Positions 44,814 through 56,258 of a stretch of 64,000 bases of DNA are shown in pieces (position 1 is the stretch's first letter; each line of letters opens with the position of its first letter). Under the pieces are notes generated by a model, which made no database searches, had not been told where the DNA came from, and saw only the letters and a program-made list of their open reading frames with translations. The stretch is from Symbiodinium natans (lineage: Eukaryota; Sar; Dinophyceae; Suessiales; Symbiodiniaceae), in NCBI GenBank assembly GCA_905221605.1, contig CAJNDS010002164.1:310001-374000 (forward strand), in the 5' to 3' direction. The position numbers and the translations under genes are program-made.

Positions 44814-46947
44814 GGTGAATTTTTCGTCTGCACGCTGCGAGGCGTAGCCACCCGAAGGGGCCGTTGGTCAAGGTGAAACTAAACTAAAAATTACCTCGCT
44901 TGAGGTGTTGCGTTCTCAGCTAGGCCCTCTCTCAGCTGCAACCCTCAGCACTCGCGAGGCCGAACTTTGCCCTCCGCATGCATTGCTGTTGAGGCACTTG
45001 TTGTGGCATCAGCCTCCGTAAGTTTGGCAATCCCCACTCAGCACTGGATGTTCTGTTCGAGGCATATTCCTCAGCGCATGCGAGGCCGCAAAGTGAAACA
45101 CGTGAGGTATGAAAGACTGCTACTCCAGGTTCGTCCGCAGCTCCGGCTTTCTCGCACTTACTAACCGTGCCTTGCAGCCTCCCCCAAAGTAGCGTCACCC
45201 TGGCTTTCTCGCTCTTACTCACCAGTTGACCAATAATGCATCTCACGCGGTTGCTTCATGGTAAAACTGCAGCTCGAGGTCCCGGCGTTCTCGCTCTTAC
45301 TAACCCGGACCGACACTGCAGAGAAGCATTGACTGTTGTTCCCTCAGCGGAGGCGAGGCCGAACAACCATTCCGCTGCATCTGCGCAGCCAGGCCCTCAG
45401 CTCCTCACTGAGCCAGGGCTCTCTCTAGACAGAGTTCCCTTGCTGGCAAGCCCTCTATCTCTATGTGACCCCCGCGGTGCCACGTATAAGCAGCTGCACC
45501 GCGTGTCTTAGGACCACAGTTTTCATTCGGATTTGTTGTTGTAGGCCTTCCAGTGCTTGAGGCCGAATCCAAACACCACATCTCACGTCACAAGGCTAGG
45601 CAATTTGGCTCCAACATCTGAAGATAGTGACACATACTCTGCGTGGCGTCCGCGTGAGCTAGCCTGTCCTAGAGTTTAGGAGTTCGGCTCCTTTCATCGC
45701 TTGTCTTACCACAGGTCTCTTTCGGTGGCCCGTACTCAGCAGCCAGCACATGTACCATCCTCAGACGCCAGAGCCGCCTTGCCCCAGCAAGTGCCCATAC
45801 AAACCACTCACCAGATAGTGAGAGCCAACATCTTCAAACAACCTCCAGCGGCCGTGCCGCGAGGACCTAAACATCTGCAAGGTTCCGCCTTGTCTGTGTG
45901 CACGGACAGACCCCAGCCCTTGCAGGAGACGTGGATGTAAACAAAAGCAGGCCTGCCATGTCCAGCAGGCTGATTACCATTGGTTGCCTTCAGATGGGAA
46001 AAGCGCGAAGATCGGGTAACCTCCATCTGAATCCTTTCCGGCCAATACCAACCCTTACAAACCCTCAGCACGGAGCGAGGCCGAAGGAGGCTTCTTGGAC
46101 TATTGGTTTTCCGGGGAGCAGCCACCACCAGCTGCTCTTCAACTTGCACTGCGCCGCACCACAGTCCTACTGCAAGTTCCTTGGCAACGGTTTCTCAGTA
46201 GCACCAGTCAATGAGCTTTACGACACTGATGCCTCTGGTTATTTGTGTCCAGGCAGATCCACCAGGGTTGGGCCAAATCTTTTCTACCTGATTCTACCTG
46301 CGAAGAAAATCCTGTTGTGCTCAGCTTGCAGATCCCCGAAAACCTGCAAGCTTGGGCTCGAGCACACCGCAATTGTTCGGGACACTCCTGTCGCCACTGC
46401 AAGGATGCCTCTTGCAGTGCGACGTTGGCCTGCACTGTCTGCAGCGTGCCTGGCCGTTTTCCCCCGTGTTTCGGTCTCACCTTCGTTTTCCACACAAGTG
46501 AGCGAGGAACCCAAACTCACCTTCAGCACAGCCCTCAATCCAAATGAGGGTCGGTGGGTTTTGCTCACCCAGAGACAGCAGGAATCTCTGGTGAGCAACA
46601 GGCTAGCGTCACCCCTCAAGCAAAGCGAGGCTGCAACTCTCACTGTGACCCAGAGCAGACTGTAGGCCACAAGGTTCCCTCAGCAACGCGAGGACGAAAA
46701 GCTTCCCTCCAGCGAAGCGAGGCCGAAAACTGTGCACTCGAACGTCCTTCGTCGTCGGCAGCAGTTGGCGGGCCGCCGCTCTATGACAGCTTAGCCGGTC
46801 AGCCGGCCTACGAGCAAACACAGTTTTGCCAGGGCCTCAAAACGGAACCTACCCTTAGTTACAAGCCCCAGGGCCAGCCACAACGGCACTAAAGACGCTC
46901 TCTACCTGAGCACCCCACCGGGGTTGAGCCGAAACCTTGAGCCACCA
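44814..46947 (-). repeat. Repeat unit 4 (2.13-kb family, subtype beta)
   Basis: Near-identical to units 1, 5 and 6. It shares with unit 6 the variants CAGCTGCACCGCG, GTCGCCACTGCAAGGATGCC and CACCTTCAGCACAGCCC. Confidence 0.92.
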
Positions 46948-49086
46948 GGTGAATTTTTCGTCTGCACGCTGCGTCGCGTAGCCACCCGAAGGGGCCGTTG
47001 GTCAAGGTGAAACTAAACTAAAAATTACCTCGCTTGAGGTGTTGCGTTCTCAGCTAGGCCCTCTCTCAGCTGCAACCCTCAGCACTCGCGAGGCCGAACT
47101 TTGCCCTCCGCATGCATTGCTGTTGAGGCACTTGTTGTGGCATCAGCCTCCGTAAGTTTGGCAATCCCCACTCAGCACTGGATGTTCTGTTCGAGGCATA
47201 TTCCCTCAGCGCATGCGAGGCCGCAAAGTGAAACACGTGAGGTATGAAAGACTGCTACTCCAGGTTCGTCCGCAGCTCCGGCTTTCTCGCACTTACTAAC
47301 CGTGCCTTGCAGCCTCCCCCAAAGTAGCGTCACCCTGGCTTTCTCGCTCTTACTCACCAGTTGACCAATAATGCATCTCACGCGGTTGCTACATGGTAAA
47401 ACTGCAGCTCGAGGTCCCGGCGTTCTCGCTCTTACTAACCCGGACCGACACTGCAGAGAAGCATGGACTGTTGTTCCCTCAGCGGAGGCGAGGCCGAACA
47501 ACCATTCCGCTGCATCTGCGCAGCCAGGCCCTCAGCTCCTCACTGAGCCAGGGCTATCTCTAGACAGAGTTCCCTTGCTGGCAAGCCCTCTATCTCTATG
47601 TGACCCCCGCGGTGCCACGTATAAGCAGCTGCTCCGCGTGTCTTAGGACCACAGTTTTCATTCGGATTTGTTGTTGTAGGCCTTCCAGTGCTTGAGGCCG
47701 AATCCAAACACCACATCACACGTCACACGGCTAGGCAATTTGGCTCCAACATCTGAAGATAGTGACACATACTCTGCGTGGCGTCCGCGTGAGCTAGCCT
47801 GTCCTAGAGTTTAGGAGTTCGGCTCCTTTCATCGCTTGTCTTACCACAGGTCTCTTTCGGTGGCCCGTACTCAGCAGCCAGCACATGTACCATCCTCAGA
47901 CGCCAGAGCCGCCTTGCCCCAGCAAGTGCCCATAAAACCACTCACCAGACAGTGAGAGCCAACATCTTCAAACAACCTCCAGCGGCCGTGCCGCGAGGAC
48001 CTAAACATCTGCAAGGTTCCGCCTTGTCTGTGTGCACGGACAGACCCCAGCCCTTGCAGGAGACGTGGATGTAAACAAAAGCAGGCCTGCCATGTCCAGC
48101 AGGCTGATTACCATTGGTTGCCTTCAGATGGGAAAAGCGCGAAGATCGGGTAACCTCCATCTGAATCCTTTCCGGCCAATACCAACCCTTACAAACCCTC
48201 AGCACGGAGCGAGGCCGAAGGAGGCTTTCTTGGACTATTGGTTTTCCGGGGAGCAGCCACCAACAGCTGCTCTTCAACTTGCACTGCGCCGCACCACAGT
48301 CCTACTGCAAGTTCTTTGGCAACGGTTTCTCAGTAGCACCAGTCAATGAGCTTTACGACACTGATGCCTTTGGTTATTTGTGTCCAGGCAGATCCACCAG
48401 GGTTGGGCCAAATCTGTTCTACCTGATTCTACCTGCGAAGAATATCCAGTTGTGCTCAGCTTGCAGATCCCCGAAAACCAGCAAACTCGGGCTCAAGCAC
48501 ACCGCTATTGTTCGGGACACTCCTGTCAACAACTGCAAGGATGCCGCTTGCAGTGCGACGTTGGCCTGCACTGTCTGCAACGTGCCTTGGCCGTTTTCCC
48601 CCGTGTTTCGGTCTCACCTTCGTTCTCCACACAAACGAGCGAGGAACCCAAACTCACCCTAACACACAGCCCTCAATCCAAATGAGGGTCGGCGGGTTTT
48701 GTTCACCCAGAGACAGCAGGAATCTCTGGTGAGCAACAGGCTCTAGCGTCACCCCTCAAGCAAATCGAGGCTGCAACTCTCACTGTGACCCAGAGCAGAC
48801 TGTAGGCCACAAGGTTCCCTCAGCAACGCGAGGACGAAAAGCTTCCCTCTAGCGAAGCGAGGCCGAAAACTGTGCACTCGAACGTCCTTCGTCGTCGGCA
48901 GCAGTTGGCGGGCCGCCGCTCTATGACAGCTTAGCCGGTCAGCCGGCCTACGAGCAAACACAGTTTTGCCAGGGCCTCAAAACGGAACCTACCCTTAGTT
49001 ACAAGCCCCAGGGCCAGCCACAACGGCACTAAAGACGCTCTCTACCTGAGCACCCCACCGGGGTTGAGCCGAAACCTTGAGCCACA
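46948..49086 (-). repeat. Repeat unit 5 (2.13-kb family, subtype alpha)
   Basis: Matches unit 1 more closely than its immediate neighbours units 4 and 6. The right junction is slightly eroded (CAGGAATTTTC instead of GGTGAATTTTTC). Confidence 0.92.
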
Positions 49087-51211
49087 GGAATTTTCGTCTG
49101 CACGCTGCGAGGCGTAGCCACCCGAAGGGGCCGTTGGTCAAGGTGAAACTAAACTAAAAATTACCTCGCTTGAGGTGTTGCGTTCTCAGCTAGGCCCTCT
49201 CTCAGCTGCAACCCTCAGCACTCGCGAGGCCGAACTTTGCCCTCCGCATGCATTGCTGTTGAGGCACTTGTTGTGGCATCAGCCTCCGTAAGTTTGGCAA
49301 TCCCCACTCAGCACTGGATGTTCTGTTCGAGGCATATTCCTCAGCGCATGCGAGGCCGCAAAGTGAAACACGTGAGGTATGAAAAACTGCTACTCCAGGT
49401 TCGTCCGCAGCTCCGGCTTTCTCGCACTTACTAACCGTGCCTTGCAGCCTCCCCCAAAGTAGCGTCACCCTGGCTTTCTCGCTCTTACTCACCAGTTGAC
49501 CAATAATGCATCTCACGCGGTTGCTTCATGGTAAAACTGCAGCTCGAGGTCCCGGCGTTCTCGCTCTTACTAACCCGGACCGACACTGCAGAGAAGCATT
49601 GACTGTTGTTCCCTCAGCGGAGGCGAGGCCGAACAACCATTCCGCTGCATCAGCGCAGCCAGGCCCTCAGCTCCTCACTGAGCCAGGGCTCTCTTTAGAC
49701 AGAGTTCCCTTGCTGGCAAGCCCTCTATCTCTATGTGACCCCCGCGGTGCCACGTATAAGCAGCTGCACCGCGTGTCTTAGGACCACAGTTTTCATTCGG
49801 ATTTGTTGTTGTAGGCCTTCCAGTGCTTGAGGCCGAATCCAAACACCACATCTCACGTCACAAGGCTGGCAATTTGGCTCCAACATCTGAAGATAGTAAC
49901 ACATACTCTGCGTGGCGTCCGCGTGAGCTAGCCTGTCCTTTCTTTAGGAGTTCGGCTCCTTTCATCGCTTGTCTTACCACAGGTCTCTTTCGGTGGCCCG
50001 TACTCAGCAGCCAGCACATGTACCATCCTCAGACGCCAGAGCCGCCTTGCCCCAGCAAGTGCCCATACAAACCACTCACCAGATAGTGAGAGCCAACATC
50101 TTCAAACAACCTCCAGCGGCCGTGCCGCGAGGACCTAAACATCTGCAAGGTTCCGCCTTGTCTGTGTGCACGGACAGACCCCAGCCCTTGCAGGAGACGT
50201 GGATGTAAACAAAAGCAGGCCTGCCATGTCCAGCAGGCTGATTACCATTGGTTGCCTTCAGATGGGAAAAGCGCGAAGATCGGGTAACCTCCATCTGAAT
50301 CCTTTCCGGCCAATACCAACCCTTACAAACCCTCAGCACGGAGCGAGGCCGAAGGAGGCTTCTTGGACTATTGGTTTTCCGGGGAGCAGCCACCACCAGC
50401 TGCTCTTCAACTTGCACTGCGCCGCACCACAGTCCTACTGCAAGTTCCTTGGCAACGGTTTCTCAGTAGCACCAGTCAATGAGCTTTACGACACTGATGC
50501 CTCTGGTTATTTATGTCCAGGCAGATCCACCAGGGTTGGGCCAAATCTTTTCTACCTGATTCTACCTGCGAAGAAAATCCTGTTGTGCTCAGCTTGCAGA
50601 TCCCCGAAAACCTGCAAGCTTGGGCTCGAGCACACCGCAATTGTTCGGGACACTCCTGTCGCCACTGCAAGGATGCCTCTTGCAGTGCGACGTTGGCCTG
50701 CACTGTCTGCAGCGTGCCTGGCCGTTTCCCCCCGTGTTTCGGTCTCACCTTCGTTTTCCACACAAGTGAGCGAGGAACCCAAACTCACCTTCAGCACAGC
50801 CCTCAATCCAAATGAGGGTCGGTGGGTTTTGCTCACCCAGAGACAGCAGGAATCTCTGGTGAGCAACAGGCTTGCGTCACCCCTCAAGCAATGCGAGGCT
50901 GCAACTCTCACTGTGACCCAGAGCAGACTGTAGGCCACAAGGTTCCCTCAGCAACGCGAGGACGAAAAGCTTCCCTCTAGCGAAGCGAGGCCGAAAACTG
51001 TGCACTCACGCCCTTCGTCGACGGCAGCAGTTGGCGGGCCGCCGCTCTATGACAGCTTAGCCGGTCAGCCGGCCTACGAGCAAACACAGTTTTGCCAGGG
51101 CCTCAAAACGGAACCTACCCTTAGTTACAAGCCCCAGGGCCAGCCACAACGGCACTAAAGACGCTCTCTACCTGAGCACCCCACCGGGGTTGAGCCGAAA
51201 CCTTGAGCCAA
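49087..51211 (-). repeat. Repeat unit 6 (2.13-kb family, subtype beta)
   Basis: Matches unit 4. Its SL relict (CCTTGAGCCA, 51201-51210) directly abuts GGTGAATTTTTC at 51212, the edge of the copia-type element. Confidence 0.92.
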
Positions 51212-51341
51212 GGTGAATTTTTCACACCCCCTCATGCACAGATGGTCCTTGGGTAGTTCCTGTCAGTCCTTTCTTTCCTCCTGCTTCAGGATCTTCTTTC
51301 CAATCCTGACAAGAGCCTTTCCAAGCTCTTCCGGGTAGGTC

Positions 51342-52058
51342 CTAGACTCCTTCAGAGACGCACTCTTCGAGTGTTCGTGGCTTCCTGCGCAAACGCACAA
51401 AGACAGCTCCCAAACGCAGGCCAGCACTATTAGCAGCGAACCAACATCTCTTCCAAGTCTTCTCTCTCTTCTCGAAGCAGCACCTATCTACTAGACGTCC
51501 TTGCGTCAGACCAAGGCCTTTAGAGACTTCTAGAAACACCGTTTCCTTCCACAAAGAGGACCTCCCAGGCCATTCGTGGGTTAACAGCAAACCCTCGTTC
51601 GAGGCATAGGGGCCGAAGAGCTTCCCTATTAGTCTCCAGTGACTCTTGTGGGTCTTTATCGTCTTCCGCCAACGTTCCAGACCTCGTCGCTTGCGAAAAC
51701 GTAGGTACCTCAAGGGGCAGCCTGAGCTGCAAAGCGTAGACAAAGGCGCAAAGACACGGACCTTTCCCTGTTTCAGGACTCTTAAGACCTCTTTCAGGAC
51801 AAGAAAGATGTTCCTACTCAGAAGATTGATTTCCCGAGTCACTCCGCAGTACGCTATGCCTTTCTCTAGAGCACAAGCTCTCGCTAAAGGAACAGTGTCG
51901 CTCGTCGTTCTGGAGCTGGGAACCTCCAGCGGAGAGGACCTTACTGCGTTCGAAGATACTTCCTCAGTGATATTGGGCTCATTTCTTACTTCTTTGACGT
52001 TTTCTTCGGATATCGACGACCACGATTCTGGCTCGATAATGAGGCCAGCGGCCCACAA
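51342..52058 (-). CDS. 238-residue ORF at the 3' end of the copia element
   Basis: A frame with the motif cluster THKSHWRLIGKLFGPY, GLLLTHEWPGRSSLWK, LGLTQGRLVDRCCFE and KRCWFAANSAGL. I associate these motifs with a domain that recurs near retroelement polyproteins in dinoflagellates, but I cannot name a function. It overlaps the RNase H remnant in another phase. Confidence 0.6.
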   Translation of the reverse strand: MWAAGLIIEPESWSSISEENVKEVRNEPNITEEVSSNAVRSSPLEVPSSRTTSDTVPLARACALEKGIAYCGVTREINLLSRNIFLVLKEVLRVLKQGKVRVFAPLSTLCSSGCPLRYLRFRKRRGLERWRKTIKTHKSHWRLIGKLFGPYASNEGLLLTHEWPGRSSLWKETVFLEVSKGLGLTQGRLVDRCCFEKREKTWKRCWFAANSAGLRLGAVFVRLRRKPRTLEECVSEGV

Positions 52059-52079
52059 AGACTGACCAAATTCTCCGCA

Positions 52080-52393
52080 GCTGGAGACTTCGTTAGAGCA
52101 TCTGCGGGGTTGAGTTTCCCCGGTATATACTCCAGCGTCAATCTTTCCTCGTCGACTAGTTGTCGGAGAAACACAGCTATCAACTCTATGTGCACTAGGG
52201 ACAGGTAGAGGAGTTTGGGATATAACCGCTCACCAGAGGTCTCTGACACGGCTTGTTGTGGGACCTGACAACAACTTCTACTCCCTCCAAACTTAAGCTC
52301 AAAGGAAGACGCCGCTTGGCTGCTCCCAGCGCGGCAGTCAGGTCCTTCACCTAACTTCTGAAGATGATGATCCGTAAGCCAATCAATCTCCAT
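52080..52393 (-). pseudogene. RNase H C-terminal remnant
   Basis: LVHIELIAVFLRQLVDEERL and LEYIPGKLNPADALTKSPAA match the end of copia RNase H, where I-P-x-x-x-N-P-A-D-x-L-T-K is typical. The preceding palm and fingers of reverse transcriptase are missing. Confidence 0.75.
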
Positions 52394-52419
52394 GTCGGGC
52401 TCCGGGAGGTCAACCCTAC

Positions 52420-54100
52420 CCCCTCATGACCCTCAGAGCCCAGTTCCGTGGGCTCGTAGTCCTGGACAAATTCCGGGATCATTTCTTCGTCCTCTGGGGC
52501 TTCGATTTCCTCTTCTTTTGGAACAATGGGTTCCGTAGGCGGTTCAAACAGCAAAGGCTTTTCGGGGTCCTGCGTATCAAGCACAAGAGGATTAGCTTTA
52601 GCTAACAGCTCCAACGTTGGGCTGTCGTACGTGGGTTCGTCCCGTTCAAAGATCCCACGACACGCTGGAAAGACCTCAATCTCTCCATCTCCTCCAATGA
52701 CAGTTCCATACACACCTCCACCTCTAGGATGGACGGGGCCCAGATAGCTCACCCGAACCGTCTTGGCTCCCCGGAACTTTTCTAGATGTCGTTTGGAACC
52801 GCCAACTTTGGCCTGCGCAGAACAACCGAAGGGAAGCGTCCTAGTCCTTTGGACTATTTCCTCGTGCAACCTGTCTGTTGCTGTGGTACTGTTGTTGCTG
52901 TCAAAGTTCCACAAGTTGACACTGCGTGCAGCATACAGCAAACAAGTCTGCCACAACATTCCACCTAAAGGTAACTGCCAAGTGGCACCACCTTCTTCAG
53001 CAGGTCGTCGACGCTTTACTTCCGCCTCTAGGTCGAGCCAGATCGACCAAAATCCCTGCTTCATTGCAGAGACCTGCCTTTCCACAGCACCTTTAGACTG
53101 CGGACGGTATCCTGGCACAACATCCACCATCGTAGGGTTCTCGCGCCTCTGCGCCGCGACCCTCTCGCACATGGATATCAGACCCTGCTCGTTGTCGCAC
53201 CGAAACGTTAAAGTCTTTTGGTGCAATCCAATTTCGCGGATAAACCGATCGATATTGAATAACACGTTCGGGTCGTGTAGTTCCATGGCGGGGATAGACA
53301 CTGAGTACCGGGACGCAACATGTACAAGAAGAAGAACCCTCAGTTTCCCAAAATAATAGAAATCGACCCCAATGGTTTGATTCTCCTTCTGTAGCTGCCG
53401 CTCCAGTCTCCTGACCGGGACTTGGCCTTTGCTAGAGCAGCTTTCGCAGTTCACATCATAGGGAAAATGACCTCGGGATCGATGCACCTGGAGTGCGTGG
53501 CTACGTAACGGGATCCTTTCTTCAATCTCCTCTCCTTGTGGAATTGGGGCTTCAGGAGGTTGTTCCGGGTTTTGTGGGGAACGATTCGGTTGGTTTAACG
53601 AAAACGACGTTTCAACATCATCACGATCCAAGATCAAGGGATCAGAGCATGTGCCAATTCTTGGAAGGGGCAGCCCTCTGAGCATCCGCAGATGCCCAGT
53701 CACTGGCTGCTTTAAGCCTCCTTCCGGCACTCTCTCATCATTTCCCTTCAACACCAAGCATGCCACATCAAGACAACATGCCAAAACATGCCAAACATGC
53801 CGCAAACAAGCCAACAACTTTAAGGTTTTGGGCTTTCCCTTAGTTGGGGCTTTTGGGCTTTTTCTACCAACCAACAAGATTCGTTCTACGCAAACACGCT
53901 TGAAGCATTTTCTGGCGCGAATACGGATCCAACATCCTCCTTTTCGGGGCTTTATTCTACTCATCTCAGGTGCTCTCTTGGAGCCTCTCTGACAAACCTT
54001 TTCGAGCAATTTCCAAAGACCCGAAACACCGACCCCAACCAAGGCACTGAAGATCAGGATGATGAACACCATCGCGACGTCGATGACTAATCCTGGAATT
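52420..54100 (-). CDS. Copia-type integrase
   Basis: Joins element cDNA to the genome. The zinc-binding HHCC domain is visible as H-x4-H...FPYDVNCESC (about 53480-53420). The catalytic core has VDFYYFG (first Asp, about 53365), RCDNEQG (second Asp, about 53200) and SKGAVERQ (Glu, about 53085), so D, D and E are all present. The C-terminal region is acidic. Upstream (about 54100-54000) the same frame has a hydrophobic stretch, AMVFIILIFSALVGVGVSG, which could be a membrane segment or unspliced sequence. The open frame extends back to 55776 but there it is a shadow of the 615-residue frame. Confidence 0.85.
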
Positions 54101-54410
54101 TTAGCGGACCGCCTGGCGTGAAGGCGGAAAGGGGTTCTTTCTACTCGGGGCTTTGAACCTCCAATTTCTCCTAGGGGTCCTACCACTAGATGCTTTTTAA
54201 CTTCTGGGGCCTCAAGGCTAATGTTTCCAAGCCAAAATGTTTCCATGCCACGACAAGTCAAACATGCCAAGCTCAAGCCACAACATGCCAAATTTTCATG
54301 CCACTCAAAATGACCTACTTGCTCGTGTCTCCGAGCCGGCTCTCTTTTTGCTTGTCGGGGCGCAAAACAACGATGCGGCGCAACGGAAGAGCATCGCCTC
54401 ATTTTCGCTT

Positions 54411-56258
54411 TTAGCGAAGAGCGGCTTCGGCCTCGCTTATAGCGGCCCTTGCCTCGCTTACTACATCCGAATGTCGCAGCCTTCGTGGGCTTCTGGAACG
54501 GCCGCGATCCGCTACCTCCGTGGGCACCGGGGACATTGGCGATGGAGGCTCCACAGGTGTGTTTAGGAGATCCCACACCGAATAGTTTCCTTCTCCGCTC
54601 AAAGGACGTGGAGGCCTTTGAGGCATTTTGAACCGAGGAACTGGTGGAGGAGGTGGCACCATAGATTCCGCGGGTGATGGTGGTTCCGTTGGAGCAAAAA
54701 CTCCCGATGGTGAAGGCGGCTCCGTTGGCAACATTGCCGGTGAAGGTGGTTCCGCCGGCCTCTGTGAACCTCCATAAGTCGAGGGGGCATTCACCATTTG
54801 GCCTTCCAAGTAGATCTTCGGAGATGGCGCCAAATTTCCACCACGAATTTCCTCGAGCACCTTCTGCACGTACCACCCCAGCTCGGTGTATTCCTTGAGG
54901 ATGGACGAATCGACGTCCTCTTCCTCTTCCGAGGTAGGATCTTCTTCGATCGGTGGTGGCGCAGGTCGCGCCTTTGGACGTTGAGCACGCTTTGCTCGAC
55001 GATCTTCGGCCATCGTGTGGAACTCGAGGGCCCTGCTTCGAAGCTGTCGACCCAGAAGATCCCAACACACATCCACGTGCCATCCTTGTACTCCATCTGG
55101 TGGCGCCAAAAGGGTAGCCTCGATGTCGTAGTACTGATGGCTGTGAATGCTGTGCATACGAAGCACTCGTGCTGCTCGAAGTAGGTACTTGTAAATGAGC
55201 GTATGCACATTGGAATTCGGCCGAACATGAGGGTGGAAGGAGGCACCACTGGTAAGTGAGGAAGACACCTCTTCGAGGGCCTTGCTCACCATCCCCTCCG
55301 TGACACCGAATCCTCGAAGACTTTCGGCCTCGTTGAGCTCGTCCAAAATCTTGTAATGGGCATCCAAGAGCTCTGTCGTGAGGATTTCTACCTCCGCGAA
55401 TCGTTTTGGACCAAAGTATCTTTCCAGATCTTTGGGCTCTTGGAGGATGTAGCACCGTTCCGGGGGTATAATTCCATGGGCCCACGAGCACGAATTCATC
55501 GAAACGTATCCAGGGCAAACCGGGACACACTCGACCTGATCCGGCTCCAAGTCCATTGCCGGCAAAACCCCACCGGTGCAGTACTTGGGAAGGTAGTCGG
55601 GGTCGTGGGCCACCTTGCTGAGCATATTGATCGGGTGCCCTAGGCAGTCCCGACACAAAGGGATGGGTTCGCCCATCCTGCGGTGACTTTCCCACACATC
55701 GTATTGCCCAGCATCTGCATAGATAGCGGCCTCCCACTTCAGGAATAACTCTTTTCGAGTCGGCCCAGCGGTCCAAGTACCCCAGGACTGGGTTTCCAGA
55801 GGCTTGAAACGTGGAGGAGGTTCCGTCCCCGCCTCCACCGAGACAGAGACATCACACAACATTCGTCGTGCCCTGGTGATGGCCTCGTCCATCAAAGCCC
55901 TCTGTTCCTCCATCGTCAACGGAGAAGCATCCGATTCGCTCTCCTCCTCGAAGCCCTCTTCCTCGTTGTCTGGAACCATACGAGCAACTTGAAGAGCATC
56001 GATGACGACCGGTGGCTCCTCGCTCCGAGGCTCGTCGTCGGTGGCAACATGAGCAACCAATGGGGCATTTAAAGCCCTTCTTTGTTCCTCCTCTGCAGCT
56101 GCCATCCGCTCCACCTCTTCGGCCTGATTCTCGGCCTCGCGCATCTCTTCTTGGTAAAATTCTTCCGTTGGAGAACGGGCTGGCGTCGGGCTCTCCGCAA
56201 AGCGCCTTGGAGCGCTGGATTGCCCCCCGAGAGGCCCCATTGCAAGATGCGCACCCAT
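54411..56258 (-). CDS. Extra 615-residue ORF inside the copia element
   Basis: An uninterrupted frame with strongly coding-like composition, starting at the Met at 56258. It has an acidic N-terminus (residues about 25-140, rich in Glu), a central domain with conserved-looking Cys, Trp and Pro (for example PLCRDCLGHPINMLSK, CVPVCPGYVSMNSCSWAHG, YFGPKRFAEVEIL), an Arg/Lys stretch RRAKRAQRPKARP, PTEPPSPAE repeats, and an RS-type tail (GRSRSPRRLR). I do not recognise the family. It lies between protease and integrase, where copia elements usually have nothing. It may be an accessory protein of the element or a captured host gene. Confidence 0.7.
   Translation of the reverse strand: MGAHLAMGPLGGQSSAPRRFAESPTPARSPTEEFYQEEMREAENQAEEVERMAAAEEEQRRALNAPLVAHVATDDEPRSEEPPVVIDALQVARMVPDNEEEGFEEESESDASPLTMEEQRALMDEAITRARRMLCDVSVSVEAGTEPPPRFKPLETQSWGTWTAGPTRKELFLKWEAAIYADAGQYDVWESHRRMGEPIPLCRDCLGHPINMLSKVAHDPDYLPKYCTGGVLPAMDLEPDQVECVPVCPGYVSMNSCSWAHGIIPPERCYILQEPKDLERYFGPKRFAEVEILTTELLDAHYKILDELNEAESLRGFGVTEGMVSKALEEVSSSLTSGASFHPHVRPNSNVHTLIYKYLLRAARVLRMHSIHSHQYYDIEATLLAPPDGVQGWHVDVCWDLLGRQLRSRALEFHTMAEDRRAKRAQRPKARPAPPPIEEDPTSEEEEDVDSSILKEYTELGWYVQKVLEEIRGGNLAPSPKIYLEGQMVNAPSTYGGSQRPAEPPSPAMLPTEPPSPSGVFAPTEPPSPAESMVPPPPPVPRFKMPQRPPRPLSGEGNYSVWDLLNTPVEPPSPMSPVPTEVADRGRSRSPRRLRHSDVVSEARAAISEAEAALR

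Larger units (their letters stand above)
37573..51211 (-). repeat. Array of six spliced-leader-bounded repeat units
   Basis: Head-to-tail units whose junctions all read, on the plus strand, CACCCCACCGGGGTTGAGCC...CTTGAGCCA followed at once by GGTGAATTTTTC (junctions at 39708, 42201, 44814, 46948, about 49087 and 51212). On the minus strand each unit therefore starts with an SL relict (TGGCTCAAG) and ends with GAAAAATTCACC. Units 1, 4, 5 and 6 (each about 2.13 kb) are near-identical; units 2 (2.49 kb) and 3 (2.61 kb) share only the ends and the small hairpins. No reverse transcriptase or transposase was recognised inside, so they would be non-autonomous retroposed transcripts. Confidence 0.85.

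Noticed and set aside
45898-50933. 255-codon plus-strand frames in repeat units 4 and 6
   Set aside because: They are on the strand opposite to the SL orientation, are broken in units 1 and 5, and have no recognisable domain.
37573-51211. CRISPR array
   Set aside because: Repeat units are kilobases long, without short regular spacers, in a eukaryotic context.
52351-55776. Continuous 1141-codon minus-strand frame as one protein
   Set aside because: Its first 450 or so codons run in a different phase over the 615-residue frame and have scrambled Ser/Thr/Arg composition. Only the part from about 54100 down is integrase.
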